Origin: Opitutaceae bacterium
GTDB taxonomy: Bacteria; Verrucomicrobiota; Verrucomicrobiia; Opitutales; Opitutaceae
DNA length: 64,000 nucleotides
Assembly (NCBI GenBank): GCA_024233285.1
Contig: JACKPU010000001.1
Coordinates: 186,001 to 250,000 of the forward strand
Direction of reading: 5' to 3'
Below, one piece after another: positions 1 through 8,724 of this stretch. The position numbers were made by a program, and so were the translations under genes. Numbering within the stretch: position 1 is the first letter of the stretch; each line of letters begins with the position of its first letter. The notes beneath the pieces are model-generated. The model had not been told where the DNA came from and ran no database searches. It saw nothing but the letters and a program-made list of their open reading frames with translations.

Positions 1-123
1 GGCGCCTTCGCGCAGCAGTTCAAGCGCGATGGCGTGGCCGATGCCATTGGTGCCGCCGGTGACGATGGCGACTTTGCCTTTGAAACGATTCGCGATGGGG
101 GTGCGGGTCGGAGAAGTGCTCAT
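1..123 (-). CDS. SDR-family dehydrogenase, N-terminal fragment
   Basis: The gene runs off the left edge, so only about 41 N-terminal residues are visible. After a short leader (MSTSPTRTPIANRFKGK) comes VAIVTGGTNGIGHAIALELL. This is the first beta strand and glycine-rich TGxxxGxG dinucleotide-binding turn of the classical short-chain dehydrogenase/reductase fold. The substrate cannot be judged because the catalytic Ser-Tyr-Lys part lies outside the window. It shares strand with the MDR dehydrogenase and AGE epimerase upstream, so a role in sugar or polyol oxidation is an inference from context. The ATG at 123 is chosen because the SDR fold begins about 17 residues later, the usual distance. 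Confidence 0.85.
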   Translation of the reverse strand, partial: MSTSPTRTPIANRFKGKVAIVTGGTNGIGHAIALELLREGA

Positions 124-143
124 GGGGTTGGTGAGTTAAAATG

Positions 144-211
144 GGTAGGGGCGGTTGTCCTCAACCGCCCTGAACGGATCAAAAGGACGGTTGGGGACAA
201 CCGTCCCTACC
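144..211. repeat. Inverted pair of 27-base hairpin repeats
   Basis: Bases 144-170 and the reverse complement of 185-211 match at 24 of 27 positions. Each copy is itself a hairpin (GGCGGTTG/CAACCGCC in the first, GACGGTTG/CAACCGTC in the second) with a 4-base loop holding TCCY. Two of the three differences form a compensatory pair: a stem G-C in the left copy is an A-T in the right copy, so base pairing is kept. The pair lies between the SDR gene and the stop of the MDR gene on the minus strand. It resembles REP/REPIN-like intergenic elements, but I cannot name the family. Confidence 0.7.
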
Positions 212-241
212 GCAAACGTTGCGACATTGTCAGGCATGGTG

Positions 242-290
242 GACGGGCACATCCCTGTGCCCGTCAAAACGCGCAGAGGGACCTGCGCGT
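242..290. repeat. Two further GC-rich hairpins
   Basis: Bases 242-265 form a perfect 9-bp stem (GACGGGCAC/GTGCCCGTC) with loop ATCCCT. Bases 269-290 form a perfect 8-bp stem (ACGCGCAG/CTGCGCGT) with loop AGGGAC. The stems differ in sequence, but both loops carry an AGGG/CCCT core like the hairpins at 144-211 and 5089-5133. They are probably members of one structured repeat family. No T-run follows either, so they are poor intrinsic terminators. Confidence 0.55.
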
Positions 291-323
291 CCACCTCAAT
301 CAATTGTGGTTTCAGGATGTTTC

Positions 324-1340
324 TCACGGGCAAATGACGGCTTTGATGTCATCGCCCTTGGCGGCGAGCATGCGGCGGAAAGCGGTCACACCATCCTCCA
401 GCGAAAAACGCTTCACCCACGTGAGGGCGTCGACCTTGCCGGCAGCCATCAGATCGAGCGCTTGTTGCAACTCTTCGATTGAGGCCGCGTAAGTGCCGAG
501 GACCTGTTTTTCCGGCAGAGTGATGTTGTAGCTGTCGAGTGTGATCGTGTTCTCATGCAGCCCGATCCAGACGGTGGCGCCGCCGGGGCGGATCGCGTCG
601 AGCGAGGTCTTCTTGGTGATCGCACCGCCGACCGCATCGACGCTCAAATCCACGCCCTCGCCGCCGGTGGCCTCCATGATGATCTTGGTCACATCCTCTT
701 CGCGCGGGTTGATCACGCGGACAGCGCCGAGTTTTTTTGCCACCGCCAACCGTTCGGGGCTGAGATCGGCCACATACACTTTGGCCCCGCGCAAAACCTG
801 CAAGGCCTGCTGGCAGAAAAGTCCGATCGGACCCGCGCCGATTACGAGCGCGGTCGCCGCCGGCAAATGTTTGCTCACGCGCACGACGTGAATGCCGTTC
901 GCCATCGGTTCGGCCAGCGCGGCCGCTTCCGCCGGCAGGTTTTCCGGCCAAGGAATCAAACAGCGCGCGGGCACATTGACGTATTCGGCAAACGCCCCGG
1001 GGCGATGCATGCCGAAAATCTGCCGCGACGCGCACAGGTGGGTGTCGCCGCGTTCGCAACGCACACACTTGCCGCACGGCACGAGCGAATTGCTGACCAC
1101 GCGTGCGCCCTTCGCCCAGCCGGTTACGGCCGAACCGAGCTCGGCGATTTCCCCGCAAAACTCATGCCCCATCACCAACGGAGGCGGCCGGCGCGGGCTG
1201 TGGTTTTTGACCGATTCCAATTCGCTGCCGCAAATGCCGCAGGCCGCGACCTTGAGTTTCACCTCGTCCGGCTTGGGCGCGACATCCTCGACATCGCGAA
1301 TCTCCAGCTGATCAAAGGCGGGGTAATACAGGGCTTGCAT
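324..1340 (-). CDS. Zinc-dependent MDR (alcohol/polyol) dehydrogenase
   Basis: This 338-residue protein is a medium-chain dehydrogenase/reductase that would oxidise a sugar, polyol or alcohol with NAD(P)+. The catalytic-zinc segment is CGICGSELE near residue 34, followed by GHEFCGE. The structural-zinc lobe has its cysteines in PCGKCVRCERGDTHLC near residue 90. The Rossmann turn is VIGAGPIGLFCQ near 167. Length is normal for the family. Sorbitol, threonine and galactitol-phosphate dehydrogenases share this layout, so the substrate is open. It lies downstream of the AGE-family epimerase on the same strand (69-base gap), which favours a carbohydrate role. ATG at 1340 gives a typical N-terminus for the fold. 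Confidence 0.9.
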   Translation of the reverse strand: MQALYYPAFDQLEIRDVEDVAPKPDEVKLKVAACGICGSELESVKNHSPRRPPPLVMGHEFCGEIAELGSAVTGWAKGARVVSNSLVPCGKCVRCERGDTHLCASRQIFGMHRPGAFAEYVNVPARCLIPWPENLPAEAAALAEPMANGIHVVRVSKHLPAATALVIGAGPIGLFCQQALQVLRGAKVYVADLSPERLAVAKKLGAVRVINPREEDVTKIIMEATGGEGVDLSVDAVGGAITKKTSLDAIRPGGATVWIGLHENTITLDSYNITLPEKQVLGTYAASIEELQQALDLMAAGKVDALTWVKRFSLEDGVTAFRRMLAAKGDDIKAVICP

Positions 1341-1409
1341 GATAAAGAAATGGGGGTGCTCGTCGCACCCGCGAAAAGCAAGGGAGAATCACCATGAACA
1401 TTCGCGAGT

Positions 1410-2615
1410 TCAAGCCTCGGCAATTTCTTCCAGCAATTTCCAACAATACAGTTGCATGCGCGGCAGGTGGAACGGGCCTTTGTAAGTGCCGCCCTTGAGT
1501 TGTGACGTTGGACGGCCGGCGCGGTCGAGGTAGCCGAACCATTCGCCGTGTTCGGCATCGGCGAAATGAGTGTGCGCCCAGTCGTGCACCTGGCGGTGCC
1601 AATCGAGATATTTGGCATCCTTGGTCAGACTCCACGCCAGCAAGGTCGCGATCACGGCTTCGTTGTGCGGCCACCAGAATTTCATGTGGTGCCAATATTC
1701 CTGCACCGGCAGACCGCGCACGTCGGTGTTGTAGAGCAGACCGCCGTGCTCCCGATCCCAGCCGCGCGCCCACATCCAATCGAGAATCGTGCAGCCAAGT
1801 TTCATCAAGCGCGCATCGCCGCCGCGCAGTTTCGCTTCGTGCAGGATGAACCACGCCGCCTCAATCGCGTGGCCCGGGTTGAGCTGGCGGCCATCGAAAT
1901 GATCGATGGGCGAACCATCCGGTGCGACCATCTCGAGCAGCGCCTGCATATCGGGTTTCAGAAAATCGCGTTCGATTTCGTTGATCGCGCGGTCGATCCA
2001 CCCTGTGCAGGTCGCGCCCTGCACACTGCGTTCACCGAGCAGCGCGCGCAACTCCTGTGCCGTGACCAGCGCGATCATCAGCGGCGCGAGTCCCTTGGCG
2101 GGACGCGTCGGTTCGGTCTTCGGCGGCATCACGCCAGGAGTAAAGCTGTGATGTAAATACACTTCCCACGCCCGCCACGCGTCCTCGGCATAAGAGTCGT
2201 CGCCGGTCAGCTTCGCGCAGGCCGCAAAGGCGATGGCAGCAAACGATTCGCTGAACACGTAGCGTCGCATGCGCAGCGGACGGCCATCGCGCGTCAGGGT
2301 GAAATACAGTTTGCCGCCCGGTCCGCGCGCGTGTTCACGCAGAAACTCTGCACAGGACAGCGCGACCTCGCGCCATTCGTGGCGCTGCTCGCCTTGCAAA
2401 TAGGCCATCGCAAACATCCAGCCGGCGCGGCCCTGAAACCACACAGCCTTGTCGTCGTCGATCAAGGTGCCGTCGCGATCCAGTCCGGTCAGCATGCCGC
2501 CGTGTTCGCGGTCCCAACCATGACGCGTCCAAAACGGCAGCACGTCGTGAAGCAGGCCATCGCGATAGCAGGTAATGAGTTCGGCGCGGCGTTCAGCTGA
2601 AAGCATGCTCGCCAT
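1410..2615 (-). CDS. AGE-family sugar 2-epimerase/isomerase
   Basis: A 401-residue protein of the N-acylglucosamine 2-epimerase (AGE/RnBP) family, an (alpha/alpha)6 barrel that epimerises or isomerises free sugars through an ene-diol. Family signatures are visible throughout: FWTRHGWDREHGG near the N-terminus, VWFQGRAGWMFA, NPGHAIEAAWF and WWPHNEAVIATLL with the conserved histidines, and HGEWFGYLDRAG near the C-terminus. Members include N-acetylglucosamine epimerase, cellobiose 2-epimerase and mannose isomerase, and sequence alone does not separate them here. It is divergent from the plus-strand gene at 2730 and heads the minus-strand group with the MDR and SDR dehydrogenases. There is no signal peptide, so it is cytoplasmic. 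Confidence 0.9.
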   Translation of the reverse strand: MASMLSAERRAELITCYRDGLLHDVLPFWTRHGWDREHGGMLTGLDRDGTLIDDDKAVWFQGRAGWMFAMAYLQGEQRHEWREVALSCAEFLREHARGPGGKLYFTLTRDGRPLRMRRYVFSESFAAIAFAACAKLTGDDSYAEDAWRAWEVYLHHSFTPGVMPPKTEPTRPAKGLAPLMIALVTAQELRALLGERSVQGATCTGWIDRAINEIERDFLKPDMQALLEMVAPDGSPIDHFDGRQLNPGHAIEAAWFILHEAKLRGGDARLMKLGCTILDWMWARGWDREHGGLLYNTDVRGLPVQEYWHHMKFWWPHNEAVIATLLAWSLTKDAKYLDWHRQVHDWAHTHFADAEHGEWFGYLDRAGRPTSQLKGGTYKGPFHLPRMQLYCWKLLEEIAEA

Positions 2616-2729
2616 GTTGCGGAAGCGGAGAGTTTGTCCAACCGGATTGTGTCATGCGTGAACGTTCATTCGCGTTGGGGCTTGTGTCTTGCGACGCGGG
2701 ACGATTCGCAGTCAGGTTCATCATTTCCC

Positions 2730-5054
2730 ATGAGCAACCCTGCCAACACCACCCTCGCTGTGCGCAGCATCTCCTATCCGGCCAAATTCGACCCGGCCGA
2801 ACAAACCGCCGCCAACGAACTGGCGCGCCTGACCGGCGCCGAGGCCAAGGCCGCCACGCGTCCGGGCAAGGGACTCAATCTCGCCCTCGCCACCCGCAAG
2901 TGGGCGCCGGCCGCGGCCAAGGCCGCGAAGGATCACGCGAGCTGGATCTGGCTGCGGGTCGATGAAAACGGCGCGGGTGAAATCATCGCCACCGAGGGTT
3001 CGGGTCTGTTCGCCGCCGCGCGCCTACTCGCGCATGGCCTGACCGGTGCGACCCGCGAAAAACTCGCGGCGGGCGTGCTGCTCCCGCGCAGCTTCAAGAT
3101 GAACCGCCCGATCTGGGACGGCTCGTTTGCGCAGTATTGGAAATCGAATCGCGGGTTCTCGCCCGAGCATTACGCGGCGACGCTGGCCGAGGCCGGTTTC
3201 ACGCACCTCGAGGTCAACAGTCTGCAATCGCACTTCCCTTACGAGGATTCCGTGCCGGGTGAATACTACTCGCAGTTCTACACCTATTGCCCCGGCTTCA
3301 ATCACTTCATCGACACGCCACTCACACGCGGTATTTGGCCCGCGCAATACATCGACGCCAATCGCGAGCGCCTGCAGAACCTCGCCGCGCTCGGCCGCAA
3401 ATACGGCCTGAAGCCCAGCGTGTGCCTCTACGAGCCGCGCTCGATGCCGGAACGTTTCTTCCAACGCTACCCGGTGCTCCGCGGTGCGCGCATTGACCAT
3501 CCGTTCCGCTCGCGCCTGCCGCGCTACACCATGGCGCAGGATCACCCGATCGTCCAAAAACACTACCGCCTCGCCACGCAGGAGCTGATGAAGGCCGTGC
3601 CCGAGCTCGATGCGATGTCGATCTGGACCAACGACTCCGGCGGCGGTTTCGAACACACCGCCTCGCTCTACATCGGCCGCAACGGCGGACCGTTCATGAT
3701 CCGCGAATGGCGCAGCCACGACAAAATCGCCGAGGCCGCCGGCAAGAGCATCGGCAAGTTCCTGCGCAACGTGCGCGAAGCCGCGGCGGAAATTAATCCC
3801 GACTTCAAACTCAGCCTCCGCATCGAGCCGTTCAAAGCCGAGCACGATCACCTCAAGGCCGAACTCGGTCGCGGCGTGCACTGGGAAGGGCCGTCGATGC
3901 TCGCGCGTGGGTATTCCCTGCCCTACAGCCATCCGCAATACGCCGATCAACTCGGCGTGGCCGGCGGCATGTTCCACTGCCAGTTGGACGAACGCGAAAA
4001 GCCCGAGCTCGCCAAGGAGCGCGCGCAGGGCGTCAACCCGATCCTCACCTACTCGCCCGGTCCGGTGTGGAATCAGGAACCGCTCATCGGCATTCCGTGG
4101 CCGCGCATGATTCACGCACGCCTCACGCAGTTGAAGAGCATCGGCACTGATCTCGTCAGCGCGATGGGCGGCCTCGCCAACACCGCCGCCTCGCCCTACT
4201 GGCCGAACCCCGCCGCGATCCGCGCCGCGCAATTCACACCGGAACGCAGCATCGACGACGTGCTGGCCGACGAAGCCGTGCGCTTCGCCGGGGCCAAACA
4301 CGGTCCCGCCCTCGCGAAGGCTTGGGCACTGTTTGAAGAGGCCGTGACCTACCAACCGATCGTGCCACTCTTCTGCGGCTTCGGTTTCTGCTGGCAGCGC
4401 ACGTTTGATCGCCCGCTCGTGCCCGACATCGAGGCGATCCCGGAAAGCGAACGCTTCTACTACGAGCGCCACGGCTGCTTCCAACACAACAACCCCGGCC
4501 GCGTCGATCTCGGCAAGGATGTGCTCTTCAATCTCATTCCGCGCGAGGCCGCCGACAAGATGGTGCCGCGTTTCGACAAGAACCTGCTGCCGCGCATCGC
4601 GAAGGCGGAGAAGTTTGTCGCCGACGTGCTCGCCAAATGTGGCAACGACGCGCAAGCCACCGCCGTGTTCGCCGATCTGCGTGATCGGTTGCGCGGTTAC
4701 CGTCACTGGGCCACGACGCTCCGCAGCGTCGCCGCGTGGTGTTCCGGCGTTTACGGTTATATCGAAAGCAAAACCGCCGCGCAGAAAAAGAAGCACGAAA
4801 AGTTTCTGCAGGCTGCGATCGACCTCGAACTCGAAAACGCGCGCGGCTTCCTCGATCATTTCGAGAACTCGCCCACCGAGTTCATGGTCGTGTCCGGCAC
4901 CGGCGAGACCACGTTCATCTACGGCAAGAACCTCGGCGAGCACGTGCGCGAGAAGATCCGCCTGATGGAGAAATACCGGCACAAGAAGCCGCACATTCCC
5001 ACCGATATCCTCTGGCGCGCCGCCCCGGGTCAGCCTTGGCCGGAAGGGTTCTGA
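2730..5054 (+). CDS. Putative glycoside hydrolase-like protein, tandem copy 1
   Basis: A 774-residue protein whose family I cannot name. The N-terminal 120 residues (SISYPAKFDPAEQTAANELA) resemble the small alpha/beta domain that precedes TIM barrels in GH20/GH67-like enzymes. A barrel-like middle follows, with GFTHLEVN, a YYSQFYTYCPGFNHFIDTP segment, KYGLKPSVCLYEPRSMPERF and SIWTNDSGGGFEHTASLY, rich in acidic and aromatic residues. A helical C-terminus ends in KYRHKKP. There is no signal peptide. An in-frame upstream start at 2634 is rejected because homology with the downstream paralogue begins at the MSN start at 2730. It diverges from the AGE epimerase. Cytoplasmic processing of an imported glycoside is an inference. 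Confidence 0.75.
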   Translation: MSNPANTTLAVRSISYPAKFDPAEQTAANELARLTGAEAKAATRPGKGLNLALATRKWAPAAAKAAKDHASWIWLRVDENGAGEIIATEGSGLFAAARLLAHGLTGATREKLAAGVLLPRSFKMNRPIWDGSFAQYWKSNRGFSPEHYAATLAEAGFTHLEVNSLQSHFPYEDSVPGEYYSQFYTYCPGFNHFIDTPLTRGIWPAQYIDANRERLQNLAALGRKYGLKPSVCLYEPRSMPERFFQRYPVLRGARIDHPFRSRLPRYTMAQDHPIVQKHYRLATQELMKAVPELDAMSIWTNDSGGGFEHTASLYIGRNGGPFMIREWRSHDKIAEAAGKSIGKFLRNVREAAAEINPDFKLSLRIEPFKAEHDHLKAELGRGVHWEGPSMLARGYSLPYSHPQYADQLGVAGGMFHCQLDEREKPELAKERAQGVNPILTYSPGPVWNQEPLIGIPWPRMIHARLTQLKSIGTDLVSAMGGLANTAASPYWPNPAAIRAAQFTPERSIDDVLADEAVRFAGAKHGPALAKAWALFEEAVTYQPIVPLFCGFGFCWQRTFDRPLVPDIEAIPESERFYYERHGCFQHNNPGRVDLGKDVLFNLIPREAADKMVPRFDKNLLPRIAKAEKFVADVLAKCGNDAQATAVFADLRDRLRGYRHWATTLRSVAAWCSGVYGYIESKTAAQKKKHEKFLQAAIDLELENARGFLDHFENSPTEFMVVSGTGETTFIYGKNLGEHVREKIRLMEKYRHKKPHIPTDILWRAAPGQPWPEGF

Positions 5055-5088
5055 TCCGCCCGAAGCTGGAATCAGACTTGCCAATGGA

Positions 5089-5133
5089 GCCGGGGCGCCC
5101 CCGCCCCGGCCGACGCGGCGAGGGCGCCGCGTC
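5089..5133. repeat. Two intergenic GC-rich hairpins
   Basis: Bases 5089-5110 form an 8-bp stem (GCCGGGGC/GCCCCGGC) with loop GCCCCC. Bases 5112-5133 form a 9-bp stem (GACGCGGCG/CGCCGCGTC) with loop AGGG. They sit in the 280-base gap between the two tandem paralogues and match the hairpins near the left edge in size, tandem arrangement and loop composition, although the stems differ. The rest of this gap (5134-5334) shows no gene, and I see no convincing promoter in it. Confidence 0.5.
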
Positions 5134-5334
5134 CCCATTCAACCGCCATCATTAGGTAAGGCTGGGAGAACCACTCGGCCGGTCCAAGCTCGGTCACGCA
5201 GGGGCTACCGTGATTAGCGGCAGATTCGTGCCCATTGGTCGCGGACCGGGAAAACTGGTCTTTAATCACCGGCAATGCGCAATGGGGCTTGCACACTGAA
5301 AACAAGGTCTTCAGGCCGGGATTACTTACCTTTA

Positions 5335-7668
5335 ATGAGCACTGAACCCAACCCGATCCTCGCTGCGCTCAACGTGCGCAACATCACCTATCCCGCGAAG
5401 TTTCAGGCCGTCGAGCACACCGCTGCCGCTGAACTCGCCCGCCTGACCGGCGGCCGCGCCGTGAAATCGGCCAAGCCCGGCCAAGGCGTCAACGTCGCCC
5501 TCGCCCCGCGCGATTGGGCGAAGCTGCTGCCCAAATCGAAGGCCGCCGAACCGGGTTGGATGTGGCTGAAGATCGAGGACAACGGCACGGGCGAAATCAT
5601 CGCCGACGCCGGGTCGCTGCTCTACGCCGCGGTGCGCCTGCTCGCCAACGGCCTGAACGATCAGCTCCGCGGCAAACTCGCCGCCGGCCTCTTCATCCAA
5701 GCGACTTTCCCGTGGCATCGGCCGCATTGGGATTCCTGTCTCACGCAATACTGGCGCAGCATCCGCAAGTTCGACCGCGAGCGCTACGTCGCCACCCTCG
5801 CCGAGACCGGTTTCACCCACGTCGAGATCAACGGCCTGCAAGCGCACATGCCGATGGAGGACTCGGTGCAATCGGAATATTATCCGCAGTTCTACACCTA
5901 CACGCCCGGCTTCAATCATTTCGTGGACACCCCGCTGACCGCGGGTCTCTGGCAACCGCATTATCTCGAGGCCAATCTCAACAACCTGAAAAGCCTCGCC
6001 GCCCTCGGCCGCAAATACGGTCTCAAACCCGGCGTGTGCATGTTCGAACCGCGCACGCTGCCTGAACGTTTCTTCCAGCGCTACCCGACGCTCCGCGGCG
6101 CGCGCGTCGACCATCCGTTCCGCTCGCGCCTGCCGCGCTACTGCCTCGCGCAGGACCACCCGATCACCAAACAGCACTACCGCGCCGCGATCCAGAACCT
6201 GATGAAGGCGGCGCCGGATCTGAGCTACATGAGCGTCTGGACCAATGACAGCGGCTCGGGTTTCGAGCACACCGGTTCGCTCTATGTCGGCCGCAACGGC
6301 GGACCCTACATGATTCGCGAGTGGCGCAACCACGACAAGATCGCCCAGGCCGCCGGCGAAAGCATCGTGCGTTATCTCGCCAACATCCAGTCCGCCGCCG
6401 CCGAAATCAACCCGGACTTCGACATCATCCTGCGCCTCGAGCCGTTCAAGTTGGAGCAAGACCACATCAAGGCCGGCATGAACGAGCACATCACCTGGGA
6501 GGCGCCTTCGTTGCTCGTGCGCGGCTATTCGCTGCCTTACGCGCATCCGAAGTATCCCGAGATGAGCGGCGCGGCGGGCAGTCCGCTGCAAACCGAGATC
6601 GATCCGGCCGAACGCGCCGCCTTGGCGGAGTCACGCGCCCGCGGCGCCGAGCCGACGCTGCAATACGCCGCCGGTTCCACCGCCTGCTTCGAACCGCTGC
6701 TCGGCGTGCCGTATCCCCGCCTGCTGCGCAAAAAACTCGAGTCCATGCGCGACCTCGGCATCAAACGGGCGAGCGCGCTTGGCGGCATCAACAACCCGCA
6801 GCAATCGCCTTACTGGCCCAACCCCACGGTGCTCCGCGCCACGCAGTTCACGCCGGAGATTCCGATCGACGAAGTCTTGCTCAACACCGCCCGCGGTTTC
6901 GTGGGCGAAAAATACGCCGCCAAACTCGTCGCGTGTTGGGATGCGTTTGAGGAAGCCGTCAGCTGGCAGCCGCCGGTAATGCTGTTCAGTGGATTCGCCT
7001 TCACCTGGCAGCGCACTTTCGACCGGCCCTACGTGCCCGACATTGAGGCCATTCCCGCGAAGGAACGCGCCTACTACGAGCGGCACGGCTGCTTCCAGCA
7101 CAACAATCCCGGCATCAACGATCTCGGCAAAGACGTGCTGTTCGACGTCGTCACCAAGGAGCAGGGCCTCAAGGCCGCAGCCAATTACGACAAGGAGTGC
7201 CTGCCGCGCATCGACAAACTCATCGCGCAATTGGCGAAACTCGAAGTGCAGACTGCCGCCGAGCCATCGGTGCAAGCGGTCTTCATCGACCTGCTCGACC
7301 GCGCCCGCGGCTATCGCGCGGTCTGCGGCTCGATTCGCATGGTCGCCGCGTGGTGCGCCCACGTTTACGGCTACCTCGACAGCACCAAGGCCGCCGATAA
7401 ACGGAAACACGAGAAGGCGCTGCAAGCCGCGATCGACGCCGAGCTTGTCAACACGCAGAACCTCATCGATCTGCTCGAAGCCGATCGCACCGAGTTCATG
7501 GCGCTCTCCGCCATCGGCAACAACACGTTCTGCTACGGCGAAGACCTGCCCGAACTGCTGCGCGAAAAGATCCGGTTGATGAAAAAATACCGGCACAAGA
7601 AACCGCGCATCGACAAGGACATCCTCTGGCGTCCCATCCCGGAAGCCAAGTGGCCGGACTTCAACTGA
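5335..7668 (+). CDS. Putative glycoside hydrolase-like protein, tandem copy 2
   Basis: A 777-residue paralogue of the preceding gene, colinear over its whole length. Matching blocks include the N-terminal NITYPAKF, GFTHVEINGLQAHMP, YYPQFYTYTPGFNHFVDTP, RTLPERFFQRYPTLRGAR, SVWTNDSGSGFEHTGSLY, RNGGPYMIREWRNHDKIA, SPYWPNP, FTWQRTFDRPYVPDIEAIP and the closing KKYRHKKPRI. The most conserved blocks are presumably the active-site region. Two proteins kept side by side but clearly diverged suggest related substrates or linkages, not recent duplication. ATG at 5335 is preferred over 5275 because similarity to copy 1 starts just after it. An intrinsic terminator follows directly. Confidence 0.75.
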   Translation: MSTEPNPILAALNVRNITYPAKFQAVEHTAAAELARLTGGRAVKSAKPGQGVNVALAPRDWAKLLPKSKAAEPGWMWLKIEDNGTGEIIADAGSLLYAAVRLLANGLNDQLRGKLAAGLFIQATFPWHRPHWDSCLTQYWRSIRKFDRERYVATLAETGFTHVEINGLQAHMPMEDSVQSEYYPQFYTYTPGFNHFVDTPLTAGLWQPHYLEANLNNLKSLAALGRKYGLKPGVCMFEPRTLPERFFQRYPTLRGARVDHPFRSRLPRYCLAQDHPITKQHYRAAIQNLMKAAPDLSYMSVWTNDSGSGFEHTGSLYVGRNGGPYMIREWRNHDKIAQAAGESIVRYLANIQSAAAEINPDFDIILRLEPFKLEQDHIKAGMNEHITWEAPSLLVRGYSLPYAHPKYPEMSGAAGSPLQTEIDPAERAALAESRARGAEPTLQYAAGSTACFEPLLGVPYPRLLRKKLESMRDLGIKRASALGGINNPQQSPYWPNPTVLRATQFTPEIPIDEVLLNTARGFVGEKYAAKLVACWDAFEEAVSWQPPVMLFSGFAFTWQRTFDRPYVPDIEAIPAKERAYYERHGCFQHNNPGINDLGKDVLFDVVTKEQGLKAAANYDKECLPRIDKLIAQLAKLEVQTAAEPSVQAVFIDLLDRARGYRAVCGSIRMVAAWCAHVYGYLDSTKAADKRKHEKALQAAIDAELVNTQNLIDLLEADRTEFMALSAIGNNTFCYGEDLPELLREKIRLMKKYRHKKPRIDKDILWRPIPEAKWPDFN

Positions 7669-7696
7669 ACGGGATCGACTGATCGCCGGATATGCA

Positions 7697-7722
7697 GCGG
7701 CCGGACAACCCGGCCGCTTTTT
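7697..7722 (+). terminator. Intrinsic terminator
   Basis: A perfect 8-bp stem GCGGCCGG/CCGGCCGC with loop ACAAC is followed by five T residues, 28 bases after the stop of the second tandem paralogue. The T-run overlaps the last base of the convergent AraC gene. Confidence 0.8.
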
Positions 7723-8588
7723 CATGCGCCCGATCCGCCGTGCGCCTTCTTGCGAAATTCGGACGGGGTCATGCCCATGACCTGCTTGAAGGTTTTGGAA
7801 AAGTGAAATGCGTCGCAGAAATCGAGTTCCTCGACGAGTTCCTTGAAACCGTGACTACCTTGATAAATCGCGGCGCAAGCGCGGTCGATCTTGCGACGCT
7901 TCTGAAACTGGCCGGGCGAGGTGCCGGTTTTGAGCGCGAACTGCTTGCGGAAGTTGTCGTAGTTGAGCCCGACCTGCCGCGCGACTTGCTCGGGTGAGAG
8001 CCAGCCCTTCCCGCTGCGATTGGCGAGCAGCCGCTGCGCTTCCTCGAGCCAGCGGTCACGCGCGGTGCGCGCCGTGCCCTCGGTATCCGCCGCCGCCAGA
8101 TCGTAGACCAGATGCAGGAAGTTGCCCATGATACGGCGGGCGGCGACTTCAGTGTGCCAGTTCTCGCCGGCCAGCACTTCATGAAAACGCCGGTGCCAAT
8201 AATCCACCGGTTCGACGTGCCAGACCGGACGCTCCGGCGAAAGCAGGCCGCTCGCGTGCAAGAATTCGAAATGCGGACCGTTGAACACCCAATAGAGCTG
8301 ATCCCACGAAGTGCCGGGTTTCGGGCCGTAGGCATGGGCGAGTTCGGGGAAAATCAGGACCAAATCGCCGCTGCGGATGTCACAATTCACGCCGTTGGCA
8401 TCGGCGTAATAGCCGTCAACCTTCACCATGTAGATGAAGGAATAACTTCCCAAAACACGCATCGACTTGGGATCCAAGCCGGGCACATCCCTCAGCGCAC
8501 CAGCCAGTTGCAGCTCGTCGCTTTTTAGGCGGATCGGGCTTTCCAGCCATGCCTGGCTTTGAAAGGTGGCGGAGAAGTCGTTTGCCAT
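7722..8588 (-). CDS. AraC-family transcriptional regulator
   Basis: A 288-residue regulator. The C-terminal 100 residues hold two helix-turn-helix motifs of the AraC/XylS type: LSPEQVARQVGLNYDNFRKQF, then the second with DFCDAFHFSKTFKQVMGMTPSEFRK, the classic family tail. The N-terminal part (GSYSFIYMVKVDGYYAD, DLVLIFPELAHAYG) is a cupin-like ligand-sensing domain. ATG at 8588 has GGGAA 8 bases upstream and is preferred to the in-frame ATG at 8621. It is divergent from the PhyH/ferritin-like pair and convergent with the tandem hydrolase-like genes, so either could be its target. The ligand is unknown, probably a sugar given the neighbours. Confidence 0.9.
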   Translation of the reverse strand: MANDFSATFQSQAWLESPIRLKSDELQLAGALRDVPGLDPKSMRVLGSYSFIYMVKVDGYYADANGVNCDIRSGDLVLIFPELAHAYGPKPGTSWDQLYWVFNGPHFEFLHASGLLSPERPVWHVEPVDYWHRRFHEVLAGENWHTEVAARRIMGNFLHLVYDLAAADTEGTARTARDRWLEEAQRLLANRSGKGWLSPEQVARQVGLNYDNFRKQFALKTGTSPGQFQKRRKIDRACAAIYQGSHGFKELVEELDFCDAFHFSKTFKQVMGMTPSEFRKKAHGGSGA

Positions 8589-8724
8589 GAGATGATTCCC
8601 AAAAATTACATACGAATTCACATTTCAACCATTTAACCGCGGCCAAAACTGTGTATATTTTGTCCTAAGCCGGGTCCGCGACGGACCATCTCTCCTGTTG
8701 CCCAACAATCCCTTTTTTGCCATC
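8589..8724. promoter_or_regulatory. Divergent AraC / PhyH promoter region
   Basis: This 136-base gap is distinctly AT-rich compared with its surroundings. TATATT at 8654-8659, with TTTAAC at 8632-8637 (16-base spacing), is a weak candidate promoter for the dioxygenase gene. I could not define an operator with a clear repeat. Confidence 0.3.

Noticed and set aside
3024..5138. 704-residue open frame antisense to the first tandem hydrolase-like gene
   Set aside because: Long antisense frames are frequent in GC-rich DNA. The sense frame has conserved blocks and a paralogue, and this frame has none.
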